Both the position numbers and the translations under genes were made by a program. From Rhyacophila brunnea (taxonomy: Eukaryota > Arthropoda > Insecta > Trichoptera > Rhyacophilidae): a stretch of 64,000 nt of DNA. Below are positions 22,436 through 33,984 of the stretch, piece after piece. Position 1 is the stretch's first letter. Each line of letters starts with the position of its first letter. The stretch lies in assembly GCA_022495005.1 (NCBI GenBank), contig JAGYXB010000614.1, positions 124,001 through 188,000 on the forward strand, read 5' to 3'. The notes under the pieces are model-generated. The model made no database searches, was not told where the DNA came from, and saw nothing but the letters and a program-made list of their open reading frames with translations.

Positions 22436-23225
22436 TGTCAGTACCTGGATAAGTTTTAGTAGATGTTACGCTATTTCTGTAACGATTGCGAATTAATATA
22501 TAGTCTATTTGATTTCTTACAATGTTATTGCCATCATCTTGTGGGGATTTCCATGTATACAATCGCCTTGCTGGAAGTTTGAATAATGTGTTACAAACAA
22601 CCATACTCTCTTCCTGGCGAAATTGTAGTAATCTTTCTCCTCGATCATTTCTTTGTCCTAGATCAAATTCTCCTACTAACTCTCCACTGTTACCTTTACC
22701 AATCTTTGCGTTGAAATCTCCTATAAGTAGGGTAACTTCATTATCTTTCGTCGATTTTAGAATTTCATTTATCCGTTGATAGAATTCTTCTATAACATCG
22801 TCATCTTTGTCGGCAGTTGGAGCGTACACCTGTATTATATTAACATTACCCATCCATGATTTGAATTATAATAGCATTACTCTGTCAGAGTAGGGAACAA
22901 AACTATTGACCGATCTGTTAATTTTATCGGTCACTATGATACCCACTCCATTTCGATGGTGGTTATCATCATTTCCCGAGTAATACAAGGTGCCGTTGTC
23001 AGTTTTAAATCTGCCGTTTCCCTTCCACTTCACTTTGCTGATACCAAGGATATCTAATTTTAACCGATTCATTTCCATTATAAAGTTTTGCAATTTTCCA
23101 CTTTTAAACATAGATCGCACATTCCAGATCGCAATCTTCATAGCCGGCCCGGGGATTCTTAGCACCCTCTGACCATTTAAGGCCTGCCGGGGACTGAGGG
23201 CCATGCAATTTGATTTTCCAGCCAT
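22436..23225 (-). pseudogene. APE-type endonuclease of the RTE LINE
   Basis: Two overlapping frames read KIAIWNVRSMFKSGKLQNF, LDILGISKVKWKGNG, GVGIIVTDKI, then NIIQVYAPTADKDDDVIEEF, LLIGDFNAKIG, and NQIDYILIRNRYRN. These are the standard motifs of exonuclease/endonuclease/phosphatase fold endonucleases (WNVR, E-like LGIS site, YAPT, GDFNA, DYIL). The expected SDHNPV motif lies on the far side of the inserted LINE, near 21312-21290. A frameshift separates the two parts near 22860. Confidence 0.85.
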
Positions 23226-23819
23226 GATGATTACTAGGGATATGGTTAATGTGGTAGTTTCCCGTTGCTTGTGTCAAAGCCATTAAAGCCGTTGCGACCA
23301 TGCCTTCAGTTATCTAAATGTAAGCTGTACCGAAGTCCATCCTCTCCACCTTACATCAGTACTGGTAATTGCTGCTGTCCAATACCAGGGATATTTATTG
23401 ACTTCCCAGTCTAGATCCGTTGTGTTCTGCGATACCAGGGCCACCTCTAGGAATGTGGTGCTGGCACCACGCACAGACGGTCTCGGTAAGTTAGAGGCTA
23501 ATGATCTGTTTTAGATCTATATTACGCATCCACTTGCCTTGTAGAACAGCGAGGACCAGTGTCTGGTTTACGTAGAACAAAGGTACTACCTCTGCAGTCC
23601 AACTTAACCCCTAAGAGCTAAGCTAAGTTAACCTCTTATTGAGTTAATTTAAAAAAAAAAACCAACAAAAAATGGTTATATCTTTTTCCCACGTCAGCTC
23701 CTTCCTTTTTTTTTAAAGTTATTAGCTAAATTTATTCAGATATTTTTTTATAAAAAGGCATTTGCAGCTTACATCCTTTGTACATGTGTATTTAGTAGTG
23801 TACAACATTACTATCCAAG

Positions 23820-23945
23820 AGGGCTCTTGTGGTGCAGTTCGTAAGGCGCTGGTTAGATTCCCAGTGAGGACAATATAATGTTTTTCTCAAAGCCTGGGTG
23901 TTTGTGATTGTTCAAAATTACTAACAACCACCTTGTACAAAAAAA
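23820..23945 (+). repeat. tRNA-like SINE fragment
   Basis: GGCTCTTGTGGTGCAGTTCG, followed by TAAGGCGCTGGTTAGATTCC, resembles a tRNA with A and B boxes (TGGTGCAGTTCG; GGTTAGATTCC). The sequence after it, up to CAACCACCTTGTAC, looks like a short SINE body. It is absent from the related element at 4665-9160. Confidence 0.55.
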
Positions 23946-24152
23946 GCAAGGACATGGTTATTAATAACTACAAAAAAAAACATTATCCAATAAAACCTAT
24001 TTTGAATAAAATGAGGGTACTTACGGCCTTTTTCTTTTCTAAGGTCGATATTATAATATTTTATTTTAAACAAAGAGATTGAACTACTATGAATGCATTG
24101 TCTTCGATATCGGCTTTCTAGCTTTGACAGGTCATCGTTTCACGGAATTATT

Positions 24153-24706
24153 GATATGAGGCGTCTAATTCCAAAAAGCGATAAGTCCACATTTGGTCAA
24201 AATCGAGAAAAAATACGCACGTATTCTTGGTATAATTGATCTATAAATTCCAAAACGTGACAGCCCTACGAAAAAAAATATTTTAAATCTCGATTTATTA
24301 CAAAAAACGCCAAGTCCGTGTTTCATATTATTTAAAGCTTGGTTGATTTCGCGCGTGTTTAAGTCCACCAATAAGGGAACGTTAAATATTGAAAAGGGCG
24401 TCTCACATGCTGTAGCATCTGGTAAACTTATAACAGTGCCACGGAAATATATGCCTTATGCGGGATAAATAAAAAAGTGAAGTACGAGTAGCGCTAAGTC
24501 CAATTTTATTTTTCCTATATTTATTACATTTAAGAGTTTATCGACTGAAACAAATTGCCATTTGGTTCTAATTTCGACATAGAATACATCGGGAAAAAAA
24601 ATTCTCACGTTAAAACAAATAATTGAAGCCAGAAACATAAAATTGTTGTTTCCCGATGATATCGAATTGTGGACTTGTCACTTTTTGTAATTAGACGTCT
24701 CATATC
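24153..24706. mobile_element. MITE with about 40-bp inverted repeats
   Basis: Both ends read GATATGAGRCGTCTAATT, followed by CAAAAAG and AAGTCCACA. The motif AAGTCC recurs internally several times. Target duplication is unclear and no coding sequence is seen. Confidence 0.8.
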
Positions 24707-25803
24707 CTAAACTCTTATTTTTATACCAACCCAGCCATATATCATTGTACAATGGAAATTATTATGATTAGCTCGGTTTGACCTAATTAGGTACTATGTT
24801 ATGCTAAGCTTTATAAATGTGGTGGTTCCCTTAAATTATAATTCATGAAATTGTTTGTCGAGTTTTAATTTGTTCTTAGATATCATTTCCTATATAAATA
24901 TAACTCTCAGGATTTATTTGAGGTAGGAATGACTAATTGATAAAATAATATGCCAAAATCTATTGAGAGACAAAAACTACACAATTATTTATAGCGACAA
25001 TTTAACATGACGTATTTGTTTCCTTATAACAAATTAAAAATAACGTGACAAAATGCCATTAATCTTTTAAAGAAACTTACCTATGGCACACAGCTACATA
25101 TTAGTGTATTTATAATATGTGAGACTTTCAAAGAGATTTTTGTGCTTCCACTGTGTTCTTCCTTCTTCTTTTCTCTCGAGTATGGCCTCTGCAACGAGCC
25201 TAAAACACCGAGGAAAGGACACATGGCGGAAGTCCAAAAATCTATTACGATAATTATTAGTGTATTGCTATACTTTATTTTCCTATATCTGTAAATAATT
25301 ACACATTTCTAATAATTCCATTATAAGGGGAAAGGGTAATCAAAATCAATCTGGATAAGAACAAAATAATCTTTGTTTCATTTCATTTTATTCACAAACT
25401 ATATTCTTTCTGTCCACACAAACACATGTTGTTCAAAAGATGATATATTGTTAAATTACATTATTATTTCATGTTAGATACACATTTTATTTTAAAACAT
25501 CCGCTTAATTGTCATAGAATGTCCTTATGTCCAAAAAAATATTTAACTTTCAGATAATAAAGGAAAATTGTCAATGTTATCTATATTTGAACTAGTTTGG
25601 ATTTTGTAGCTGATGATTTTTCCTAAATGTTTTCCTAAAAAATAATGACGTAAAAAAATTATTAAGTATTAATTGATAATAATCATCTCATTGCCGGTAT
25701 TTGTAAAATCAGTCACCAGATTGCTTATACAAGGGGACATCCATCCATAATGAAAGAATATGATTATACTTAATGATATTTTCCAAAAGACAAAATAAGT
25801 GTA
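24707..25803. other. AT-rich stretch without recognised genes
   Basis: No open frame of note, RNA gene or clear repeat boundary was recognised here. Confidence 0.5.
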
Positions 25804-25811
25804 GGCCAACC

Positions 25812-26235
25812 ATGGCCCCCACATCCTGAAACGGGCCCCCTGGCTAGAATCTTCAGCGGGCCCCCGTACTTATCGCTAAGGTTAAAGGCAATGTGACGCT
25901 ATAGGTACACGCATTTTCCAAATGGTATTCAAGGTAAAATTAAGGGTACCTATTAAGTGTAATTTTAGCATTTTTTTGTATTTTTGAAAGCATCTACCTA
26001 CTTACTAGGATTATAGAGTTGTCGAATATCGACACAACCATCAAAAATTGCATCGCATAACCAAATATTTTAAAATGTTAATATTCTTGATAACAATTCC
26101 GCAGGCGACTTTTTTCACAATTAAAGCAAATATTTAATTCAAATTTATATCACTAATCTGGTCGACCCGCCAATCCGGGCCCCGCCCGGGCCCCCAGGCC
26201 AGAGCCCTGTCAACTCCCCCTTATGGAAGCCATGA
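25812..26235. mobile_element. Probable hAT-type MITE, GC-rich ends
   Basis: The flanking 8-bp sequence GGCCAACC occurs on both sides (25804-25811, 26236-26243). The ends show ATGGCCCCC and the inverse of TCATGGCTTCC. GGGCCCCC blocks lie near each end. No transposase is present. Confidence 0.6.
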
Positions 26236-26414
26236 GGCCAACCACTTGCAAGATAGAAAAAAAATGTTGGGGTAGACCTGTTAAAAGCTGGAACTAGTGC
26301 TTTGGAAACAGCCATAGTACTACAGAACCAAAAATCAGTCTAGTCAATATTTCAGTCTGATGACAGAGCAATCTCAAGAGAGATATCATAATAAAAAACA
26401 TTATTGAAGAATAC

Positions 26415-27019
26415 CTTAATCCAGCTGCTCTGCGGCGAAATTCGGTATAGATTTTTACCATGGCGTCAATGTGTGCAATCCAAGTCTCAAATTTTTTCTC
26501 CAATTCTAGTGGTTCAAATTCGTCTCTAAAAAAAGATCATGGTGATATAAGAAAACTACACTAGAAAATTCATATGGACAGACTTCCATAACAATAAAAT
26601 TACTAGTAGCCCTGAGAATCAGGATTTTGAGTAGACGTGTGAGTTTTATCGTTTACGATAATCTCTGCCATAGATAGAATGCATGGACCCATCGGTCAAA
26701 ATATAGAAGTCGCATTTTATTATTATTTTTATATCTTGGAACCACTGAATACCTGCAGATTCGAGTCATAATATTAATAATAAGGATAATCAGATTTCAA
26801 CCTAGCGGCACGGCGTTCGAGTCGGTCAATTGACTTCCCTAAAGCGTCTCTCCATGCATCCATTTCAGCTAAACTTCCTTCAACAGGTGGTGGTGGAAGA
26901 TCATACCTAAAGAATAAAAGTAAGTAAGTAGTCAGAGTAAACAGAAAAATCTACCGTATATTACACTATTAATATTGAAAAGAGATATACCAATTGTAAT
27001 TGTCTGATTCGCCGGCCAT
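26415..27019 (-). CDS. Three-exon gene fragment, faintly BCAS2/SPF27-like
   Basis: Exons 27019-26991 (MAGESDNYN), 26906-26802 (YDLPPPPVEGSLAEMDAWRD, ALGKSIDRLERRAA) and 26525-26415 (DEFEPLELEKKFETWIAHID, AMVKIYTEFRRRAAGL) all have GT-AG borders in phase 2. The order YDLP, AW, LE, LEL, W, then a Leu/Arg-rich end follows the middle of BCAS2/SPF27, a subunit of the PRP19 splicing complex, but identity is low and the N terminus is much shorter. It may be a diverged paralogue or an unrelated helical protein. Exons after 26415 were not found; a MITE lies just beyond. Confidence 0.45.
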
Positions 27020-27859
27020 CGTGGTATGTGAGATTTTGTTTTTTTTGACCGTTAAAAAGTGTTGCTATAAGCAAAATTTTACGTATATTATCTATATGGC
27101 TATAATGCCTCCTCTCTCCTCACCACGACTAATAATAAATTATTACTAGCTGAGCCAGCTGGCTCTCGCCAGTCTGTCTCGCTAGGTCTTGCAGACAGCT
27201 TTTCATCATAGTGACTTGGTGTTGGATTTTAATATAATAATTGTAAAGTGTGTATAGACGGCGCCATAGTTTTCCCTTCGGGATGGATTTTCATTCACGT
27301 CAGACAATTGAAAATTTATCTGATTTGTCAGTTTTACGATATGCATGTCGTCACTGCAAATACAAATTTGGAGTCATGTGCGTAGTCTATTCTGGAGTCT
27401 GGCCTTCTCAATATCATCTGACACCATTTCAGGCTGCTAAGCTTAGCAAAACAGCTGGCAATCGCCGATTGCCACCACTGTCATTTTAATTTTAATACAA
27501 TATATGTGTAGGTATGTGCATTTAAATATGATAAATAGTTATACATCTCAATCGTGATTATCATAAATAGCGATCCAATATAAAGCGAATATTAATCTCT
27601 TTCGGGTCCCATTTACATAATAGAAAAAGGTTAGCAGCATAAAAATAAATTTAAACATTATTTTGTTTCATTGTCTATAAAAAATAAATGCTTGGAGCCA
27701 CAGAATAATATTTTAAAAATCATATTTTGTTTTAAAAATTAACCTTAAACAATATAGTTTCCCGGTGCGGGACATTCATATCGAGACAAATGTTGATAAA
27801 TAATGAAGTAATACATATTATATCTGATAAGAATAGAAATTTATAAGACCTAAAGATGT

Positions 27860-27874
27860 GGAATCAGCTTAAAA

Positions 27875-27905
<31 letters not shown>

Positions 27906-30100
27906 TTGATGACGATAATGACGATATAAATGGGTAGGTATATAAAATCACAAATTTAAAAAAATATTGCAGTTTATATGACCAAGAAGAGTAGAATTAG
28001 GTTGGGATAACCTTCATCCAGCAGTGGATTAATCTTGGTTGATGATGATAATGACGATATTATGAATGGGAAAATATAATATCAGCAATTTTGATAAATA
28101 TAGTAATTCATATGACCGACAGAAATTCAAACAACTTAGAGAGGCCTTCATCCACCGGTGGATTGATTCAGGTGTTCATAATGATAATGGAAATATAAAT
28201 AGATATAATATATTATCACCGATTTTGATAAATACAGCAATTCAAATGACAGAAAGGAGTAGAATCAGGCATGGGAGGCCTTTATCCAGCAATAGATGGG
28301 TTCAGGTCAATGATGATAAGGACGATAGAAATAGGTATAATATAGTAGTAGAATCAGGTTGCGGAACTCTTCATCCAGCAGTGAATTGATCCTGGTTGAT
28401 GATGATGACGATATGAATATGTAGATAAATGTAATATCACCGATTTTGATAAATACAGAAATTCATATCACAGAAAGGAGTAGAATCAGGCTAAGGAGGT
28501 CTTTAAGTAGTGGATTGGTTTAGGTCGATGATGATGATGATGACGATACGAATATGTAAATAAATATAATATCACTGATTTTGATAAATACAGAAATTCA
28601 TATGACAGAAAAGAGTAGAATCAGGCTAGCGAGGTTTTTATTAAGCAGTGGATTGTTTCAGGTCGATGATGATGATGATGATAATGATGATAATGACGAT
28701 ATGAATATGTAAATAAATATAATATCACCGATTTTGATAAATACAGCAATTCATATGACAGAAAAAAGTAGAATCAAGCTAGGGAGGTCTTTATTAAGCA
28801 GTGGATTGGTTTAGGTCTATGATGATGATGATGACGATATGAATATGTAGATAAATATAATATCACCGATTTTGATAAATAGAGCAATGCATATGACAGA
28901 AAGGAGTAGAATCAGGCTAAGGAGGTCTTTAAGTAGTGGATTGGTTCAGGTCAATGGTGATGCTGATGACGATATGAATATGTAAATAAATATAATATCA
29001 CCGATTTTGATAAATACAGAAATTCATATGACAGAAAGGAGTAGAATCTGGCTAAAGAGGTCTTTATTAAGCAGTGGATTGGTTCAGGTCGATGATGATA
29101 ATGATGATGACGATATGAATATGTAGATAAATATAATATCACCGATTTTGATAAATACAGCAATTCATATGACAGAAAGGAGTAGAACCGGGCTAGAGAG
29201 GCCATTATCCAGCAGTGGATTGGTTCAGGTCGATGATGATGATGATGATGACGATATGAATATTTAGATAAATATAATATCACCGATTTTGTTAAATACA
29301 AAAATTCATATGACAGACAGGAGGAGAATCAGGCTAAGGGGGTCTTTAATAAGCAGTGGATTGGTGCAGGTATATGATAATGATGATGATGATGATGACG
29401 ATATGAATGTGTAGATACATATAATATCACAGATTTTGATAAATACATACATTCATATGACAAAAGGAGTAGAATCAGGCTAGGAAGGTCTTTATTAAGC
29501 AGTGGATGGATCCTGGTTGATGATGATGATGACGATATGAATATGTTTTTAAATATAATATCACCGATTTTGATAAATACAGCAATTCAGATGACAGAAA
29601 GGAGTAGAACCGGGCTAGGGAGACCATTATCCAGCAGTGGATTGGTTCAGGTCGATGATATAAGAATGATAGAAATAGGTATAATATCACAAATTCGTTA
29701 AACCGATAGTAGTAGAATCAGGTTGCGGAACCCTTCATCCAGTAGTGGATTGATCCTAGTTGATGATGATGATGATGATTATGATGACGATATGAATATG
29801 TAGATAAATAATATTAGAAATTCAATACTGTCAAGAATACAATCAACGTAGAGAGGCCTTCATCCAGCAGTGGATTTATTGAGGCTCGTGATAATAATGG
29901 CATTATATATAGATAGGTAGATAATAATATTATATCACTGATTTTGATAAATATAACAATTCATGTGTAAGTAAGGAGTAGAATAAGGCTGAGGAGGCCT
30001 TAATCCAGCAGTGTATACGTCAAGATTGATGATGATAGGGACGAAAAAAATAGGTAGATATTATACAATATCACACATTTTGATAACTATAACAATTCGT
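27860..30100. repeat. Minisatellite array 1, about 140-bp units
   Basis: Units contain CACCGATTTTGATAAATAC, ATTCATATGACAGAAAGGAG, TAGAATCAGGCTA, CAGCAGTGGATTGGTTCAGG and then (GAT)n of variable length, ACGATATGAATATG. Spacing between CACCGATTTT landmarks is about 133-149 bases, the spread coming from GAT copy number. There are roughly fifteen units. Confidence 0.92.
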
Positions 30101-30223
30101 ATTAATTTCTTTCATTGTTTGCAATGGCAACTTTTTTAGTATGGAAATTAGTAGCCTAGGTAATTATTCAATAACAAAAATAGTGGGTGAACAGCCCCAA
30201 ATAAGTATTTAAAAAAATCAAAT

Positions 30224-30442
30224 TTGGAATATCACGTTATCTATGATATGACGGACAGTGGCGGACACACCTGTCAGATTTTTATTTACGTAGTGAATTG
30301 TAGCAAGATTATGGTTTTTTCACCGGAAAAAAGTGCGCCAATGCCTACATTACGATATTTGAATAAAAATAATCGAATTTGTTTGTCAAATAAAGGATTA
30401 GTAGGTCTTAAGCGACGAAGACGTCATTCTGCTGTACGTTAA
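30224..30442 (+). other. Paired short ORF in Helitron 1
   Basis: A 72-codon frame (MEYHVIYDMTDSGGHTCQIF through a basic GLKRRRRHSAVR end) that is kept in element 2 at 32895-33218. It runs opposite to the Helitron. Shared descent alone explains the similarity; coding is unproven. Confidence 0.25.
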
Positions 30443-30739
30443 ATGAAATATGGCGTATCGTATACGGTATGTAAGAAAATATCGGATATAAACGTCAAGT
30501 ACCTGTAAAATCATTAAAAATTTGTGAAATGTGGTCAATTCAAACGGTAGATGAATCGGTAGCGCACATTTTGAAGTGAAGATGTAAAAATAACAATAAA
30601 ATGTCGCTTAAATGAGCTGTTAGTGAATTTTCCAAAATCTCTTAGGATAATAATAATGAAAGACTAGCTGAGCCAGCTGGCTCTCGCCAGTCTGTCTCGC
30701 TAGGTATTGCAGACAGCTTTTCGTCATAGTGACTTGGTG

Positions 30740-32510
30740 TTGGATTTTAATATAATGATAATGGAAATATAAATAGACATAATATAATATCACCGATTTT
30801 GATAAATACAGCAATTCAAATGACAGAAAGGAGTAGAATCAGGCATGGGAGGCCTTTATCCAGCAGTAGATGGGTTCAGGTCAATGATGATAAGGACGAT
30901 AGAAATAGGTATAATATAGTAGTAGAATCAGGTTGCGGAACCCTGAATTGATCCTGGTTGATGATGATGACGATATGAATATGTAGATAAATGTAATATC
31001 ACCGATTTTGATAAACACAGAAATTCATATCACAGAAAGGAGTAGAATCAGGCTAAGGAGGTCTTTATTAAGCAGTGGATTGGTTCAGGTCGATGATGAT
31101 GATGATGAAGATATGAATATGTAAATAAATATAATATCACCGATTTTGATAAATACAGAAATTCATATGACAAAAAGGAGTAGAATCAGGCTAGCGAGGT
31201 CTTTATTAAGCAGTGGATTGGTTCAGGTCGATGATGATGATGATGATAATAATGACGATATGAATATGTAGGTAAATATAATATCACCGATTTTGATAAA
31301 TACAGAAATTCATATGACAGAAAGGAGTAGAATCAAGCTAGGGAGGTCTTTATTAAGCAGTGGATTGGTTCAGATCGATGATGATGATGATGATGAGATG
31401 AATATGTAGATAAATATAATATCACCGATTTTGATAAATACAGAAATTCATATGACAGAAAGAAGTAGAATCAGGCTATTGAGGTCTTTATTAAGCAGTG
31501 GATTGGTTCAGGTCGATGATGATGATAATGATAATGACGATATGAATATGTAGATAAATATAATATCACCGATTTTGATAAAAACAGAAATTCATATGAC
31601 AGAAAGGAGTAGAATCAGGCTACGGAGGTCTTTATTAAGCAGTGGATTAATCCTGGTTGATGATGATGATGATGCTGATGATGATATGAATATGCAGATA
31701 AATATAATATCACCGATTTTTATAAATACAGGGATTCATATGACAGAACGGAGTAAAATCAGGCTAGGAAGGTCTTTATTAAGCAGTGTATTGGTTCAGG
31801 TCGATGTGATGATGATGATGATGATGACGATATGAATATGTAGATAAATATAATATAACCGATTTTGATAAATACATAAATTCATATGAAAAAAAGGAGT
31901 AGAATCAGTCTATGGAGGTCTTTATTAAGTAGAGGATTGATCCTGGTTGATGATGATGATGATGATGATGATGACAATATGAATATGTAGATAAATATAG
32001 TATCACCGATTTTGATAAATACAGCAATTCATATGACAGAAAGGAGTAGATTCGGGCTAGGGAGGCCATTATCAACAGTGGATTGGTTCAAGTCGATGAT
32101 GATAAGATGGATAGAAATATGTATAATATCACAAATTTGTTGAACTAATAGTAGTAGAATCGGGTTGCGGAATCATCATCCAGCAGTGGATTGATCCTGG
32201 TTGATGATGATGATGATTATGATGACGATATAAATATGTAGATAAATAGCATTAGAAATTCAATACTGTCAAGAATACAATCAACGTAGAGAGGCCTTCA
32301 TCCAGCAGTGGATTTATTGAGGCTCGTGATAATAATGGCATTATATATAGATATGTAGATAATAATATAATATCACTGATTTTGATAAATATAACAATTC
32401 ATGTGTAAGTAAGGAGTCGAATAGGGCTGAGGAGGCTTTCATCCAGCAGTGGATAGGTCAAGATTGATGATGATAGGGACGATAAAAATAGGTAGATATT
32501 AAACAATATG
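30740..32510. repeat. Minisatellite array 2
   Basis: The same unit type as array 1, with about a dozen units. Borders also match: both arrays end in a shared stretch with CAAGATTGATGATGATAGGG and continue into the shared Helitron 5' region. Confidence 0.92.
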
Positions 32511-32626
32511 ACTCATTTAGATAATTTTAACAATTCGTATTAATTTCTTTCATTGTTTGCAATGGCAACTTTGTTAGTTTAATATGACTATATTGTGATC
32601 TATGGAAATTAGTAGCCTAGGTAATT

Positions 32627-32866
32627 CTTCTTCTTTCGACCATGTCCGATCCTAATAGGATCATATGGGCCTCCACAGGGTGGAGGTTTGTATTAACAGA
32701 TTTTATTTTTACGAGAAATGGATGTCAGCCACTTGCTCAACCTATTAGGTCCATACTCTGACTCATACACAAATTGAAAAACAATATGTGCACTTGCCAG
32801 ACCCAGGATTCGAACCTGGGACCCTCGACTCTATAGGCCGGCATTTAAGCCACGCGGCCATCGTGG
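32627..32866 (-). repeat. tRNA-derived SINE, copy 2 (complete)
   Basis: A tRNA-like head on the minus strand (GATGGCCGCGTGGCTTAAAT, B box GGTTCGAATCC), a body shared with copies 1 and 3, and a GAAGAAG-type 3' tail. It is flanked by a perfect 12-bp duplication GCCTAGGTAATT (32615-32626, 32867-32878). The corresponding place in Helitron 1 (about 30158) has a single GCCTAGGTAATT, so the empty site is visible. Confidence 0.95.
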
Positions 32867-32894
32867 GCCTAGGTAATTATTCAATAAAAAAATA

Positions 32895-33218
32895 GTGCGT
32901 AACAGCCACAAAGAAGTATTTAAAAAATCAAATTTGGAATATCATGTTATCTATGAAATGGCGGACAGTGGCGTACGTCGCTGTCAAAAGATATTATACG
33001 TAGTGACTTGTACCAAGATTATGGTTTTTTCACCGGGAAAAAGTGCGCCAATGCCTACATTACAATATTTGAATAAAAATAATGGAATAAGATATTCAAT
33101 TAAAGGATTAGAAGGTCTTAAGCGACGAAGACGTCATTCTGCTGTGCGTGAAATGAAATATGGCGAATCGTATACGGTATATGAGAAAATATCGGATATA
33201 AACGTCACGTACCTGTAA
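32895..33218 (+). other. Paired short ORF in Helitron 2
   Basis: A 107-codon frame containing EYHVIYEMADSG, KIMVFSPGKSAPMPTLQYLN and GLKRRRRHSAVREMKYGES. It is longer than its partner at 30224-30442, where a stop truncates the frame after HSAVR. No known domain is recognised. Confidence 0.28.
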
Positions 33219-33984
33219 AATCATTGAAAATTTCTGAAATGTGGTCAATTCAATCGGTAGCGCACATTTTGAAGTGAAGATGTAATAATAACAATAAAAT
33301 GTCGCTTAAATGGGCTGTTGATGCGTTTTCCAAAATCTCTTAGGATAATCATATATAGGAGATGAATAACTAGCTGAGCCAGCTGGCTCTCGCCAGTCCG
33401 TCTCGCTAGGTCTTGCAGACAGCTTGGTGTCCTAATGTATGGTATTGGATTTTAATAATATTGTGAAGTATGCAGAGACGGCGCCATTTGACATTTCGCT
33501 GATTTTTCACTTTTACAATTTGCAATTCGTTACTTTCGATATAATTTTGGCGTCATATGCAGAGTCTATTCTGGATTCACCATCCCAGGCTGCTAGACCT
33601 AGCAGAATAGCAGGCAATTTGATTGCGATTCAATAATATATCATTAATATTAATCTCACGTGTATCGCCTTGAGGTAATAAATAGAAGGAGATTAGCCAT
33701 GTAAAAAATAAATCTTAACTTTTAAATTATTTTGTTTCATTGTTTAAAAAAAAGCTTGCAGCTATAGAATAATATTTAAAAAATCAAATTTTGAATTAAC
33801 ATCTTATATAGGTAATGTTTCCCGATGCGGGACGTTCATATCGAAACAAATGTTGATAAAAGAAGAAACTCATAGATTTGAGAGGAAGTAATTGGGTTGG
33901 AAAGGACTTCGTCTATCAGTGTATTGATCCAAACTGATTATGATAATGGCATTATAAATAAGTAGGTAGACATGTATGTATATG

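Larger units (their letters stand above)
19193..23640 (-). mobile_element. RTE-type non-LTR retrotransposon, interrupted
   Basis: Reading from high to low coordinates there is an endonuclease (23225-22436), a linker (about 21312-20966) and a reverse transcriptase (20965-19421). A frameshifted tail follows (YLGHIMRGQKYSIPQLII, then SWLKNLRDWYEF near 19400-19210), with a short GAAGAA repeat at the 3' end. A second LINE is inserted at 21318-22431. Frameshifts and stops show it is inactive. The exact 5' end is uncertain. Confidence 0.85.
19017..24049. mobile_element. Non-autonomous relative of the DUF7869 transposon, split by LINEs
   Basis: The ends CGACCTTGGCAAGGAAAAAG and the inverse ending TTTTCTAAGGTCG, with ATAT on both sides, match those of the element at 4665-9160. 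Inner left sequence (19040-19165) and right sequence (23750-24045) also match that element. No DUF7869 sequence remains. It has received an RTE LINE (about 19193-23640) and a tRNA-like SINE (about 23820-23940). Confidence 0.8.
27146..30647 (-). mobile_element. Helitron-like element 1
   Basis: On the minus strand it starts TCCTAAGAGATTTTGG with A before it and ends in a hairpin (CTGGC-GAGA-GCCAG), nine bases, then CTAG followed by T. These are the standard Helitron features, with no target duplication. The same 5' and 3' ends define element 2, and the same 3' end marks element 3. It contains a minisatellite (about 27860-30100) and no Rep-helicase, so it is non-autonomous. Confidence 0.82.
30664..33345 (-). 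mobile_element. Helitron-like element 2
   Basis: It has the same 5' start (TCCTAAGAGATTTTGG) and 3' hairpin plus CTAG/T as element 1, and lies only 16 bp beyond it in the same orientation. It carries its own minisatellite (30740-32510), a 5' region 80-90% alike by eye to that of element 1, and an inserted SINE. Confidence 0.82.

Noticed and set aside
28066..28389. 107-codon frame in the minisatellite
   Set aside because: The frame follows the repeat period and has no motif; it is by-chance coding within tandem repeats.
30224..30442. Host protein gene
   Set aside because: It lies within a repeated Helitron, has no splice signals or known motifs, and similarity between the two copies follows from duplication.
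27860..32510. CRISPR-like array
   Set aside because: The spacing is regular, but the whole unit is repeated without unique spacers, and the genome is eukaryotic.
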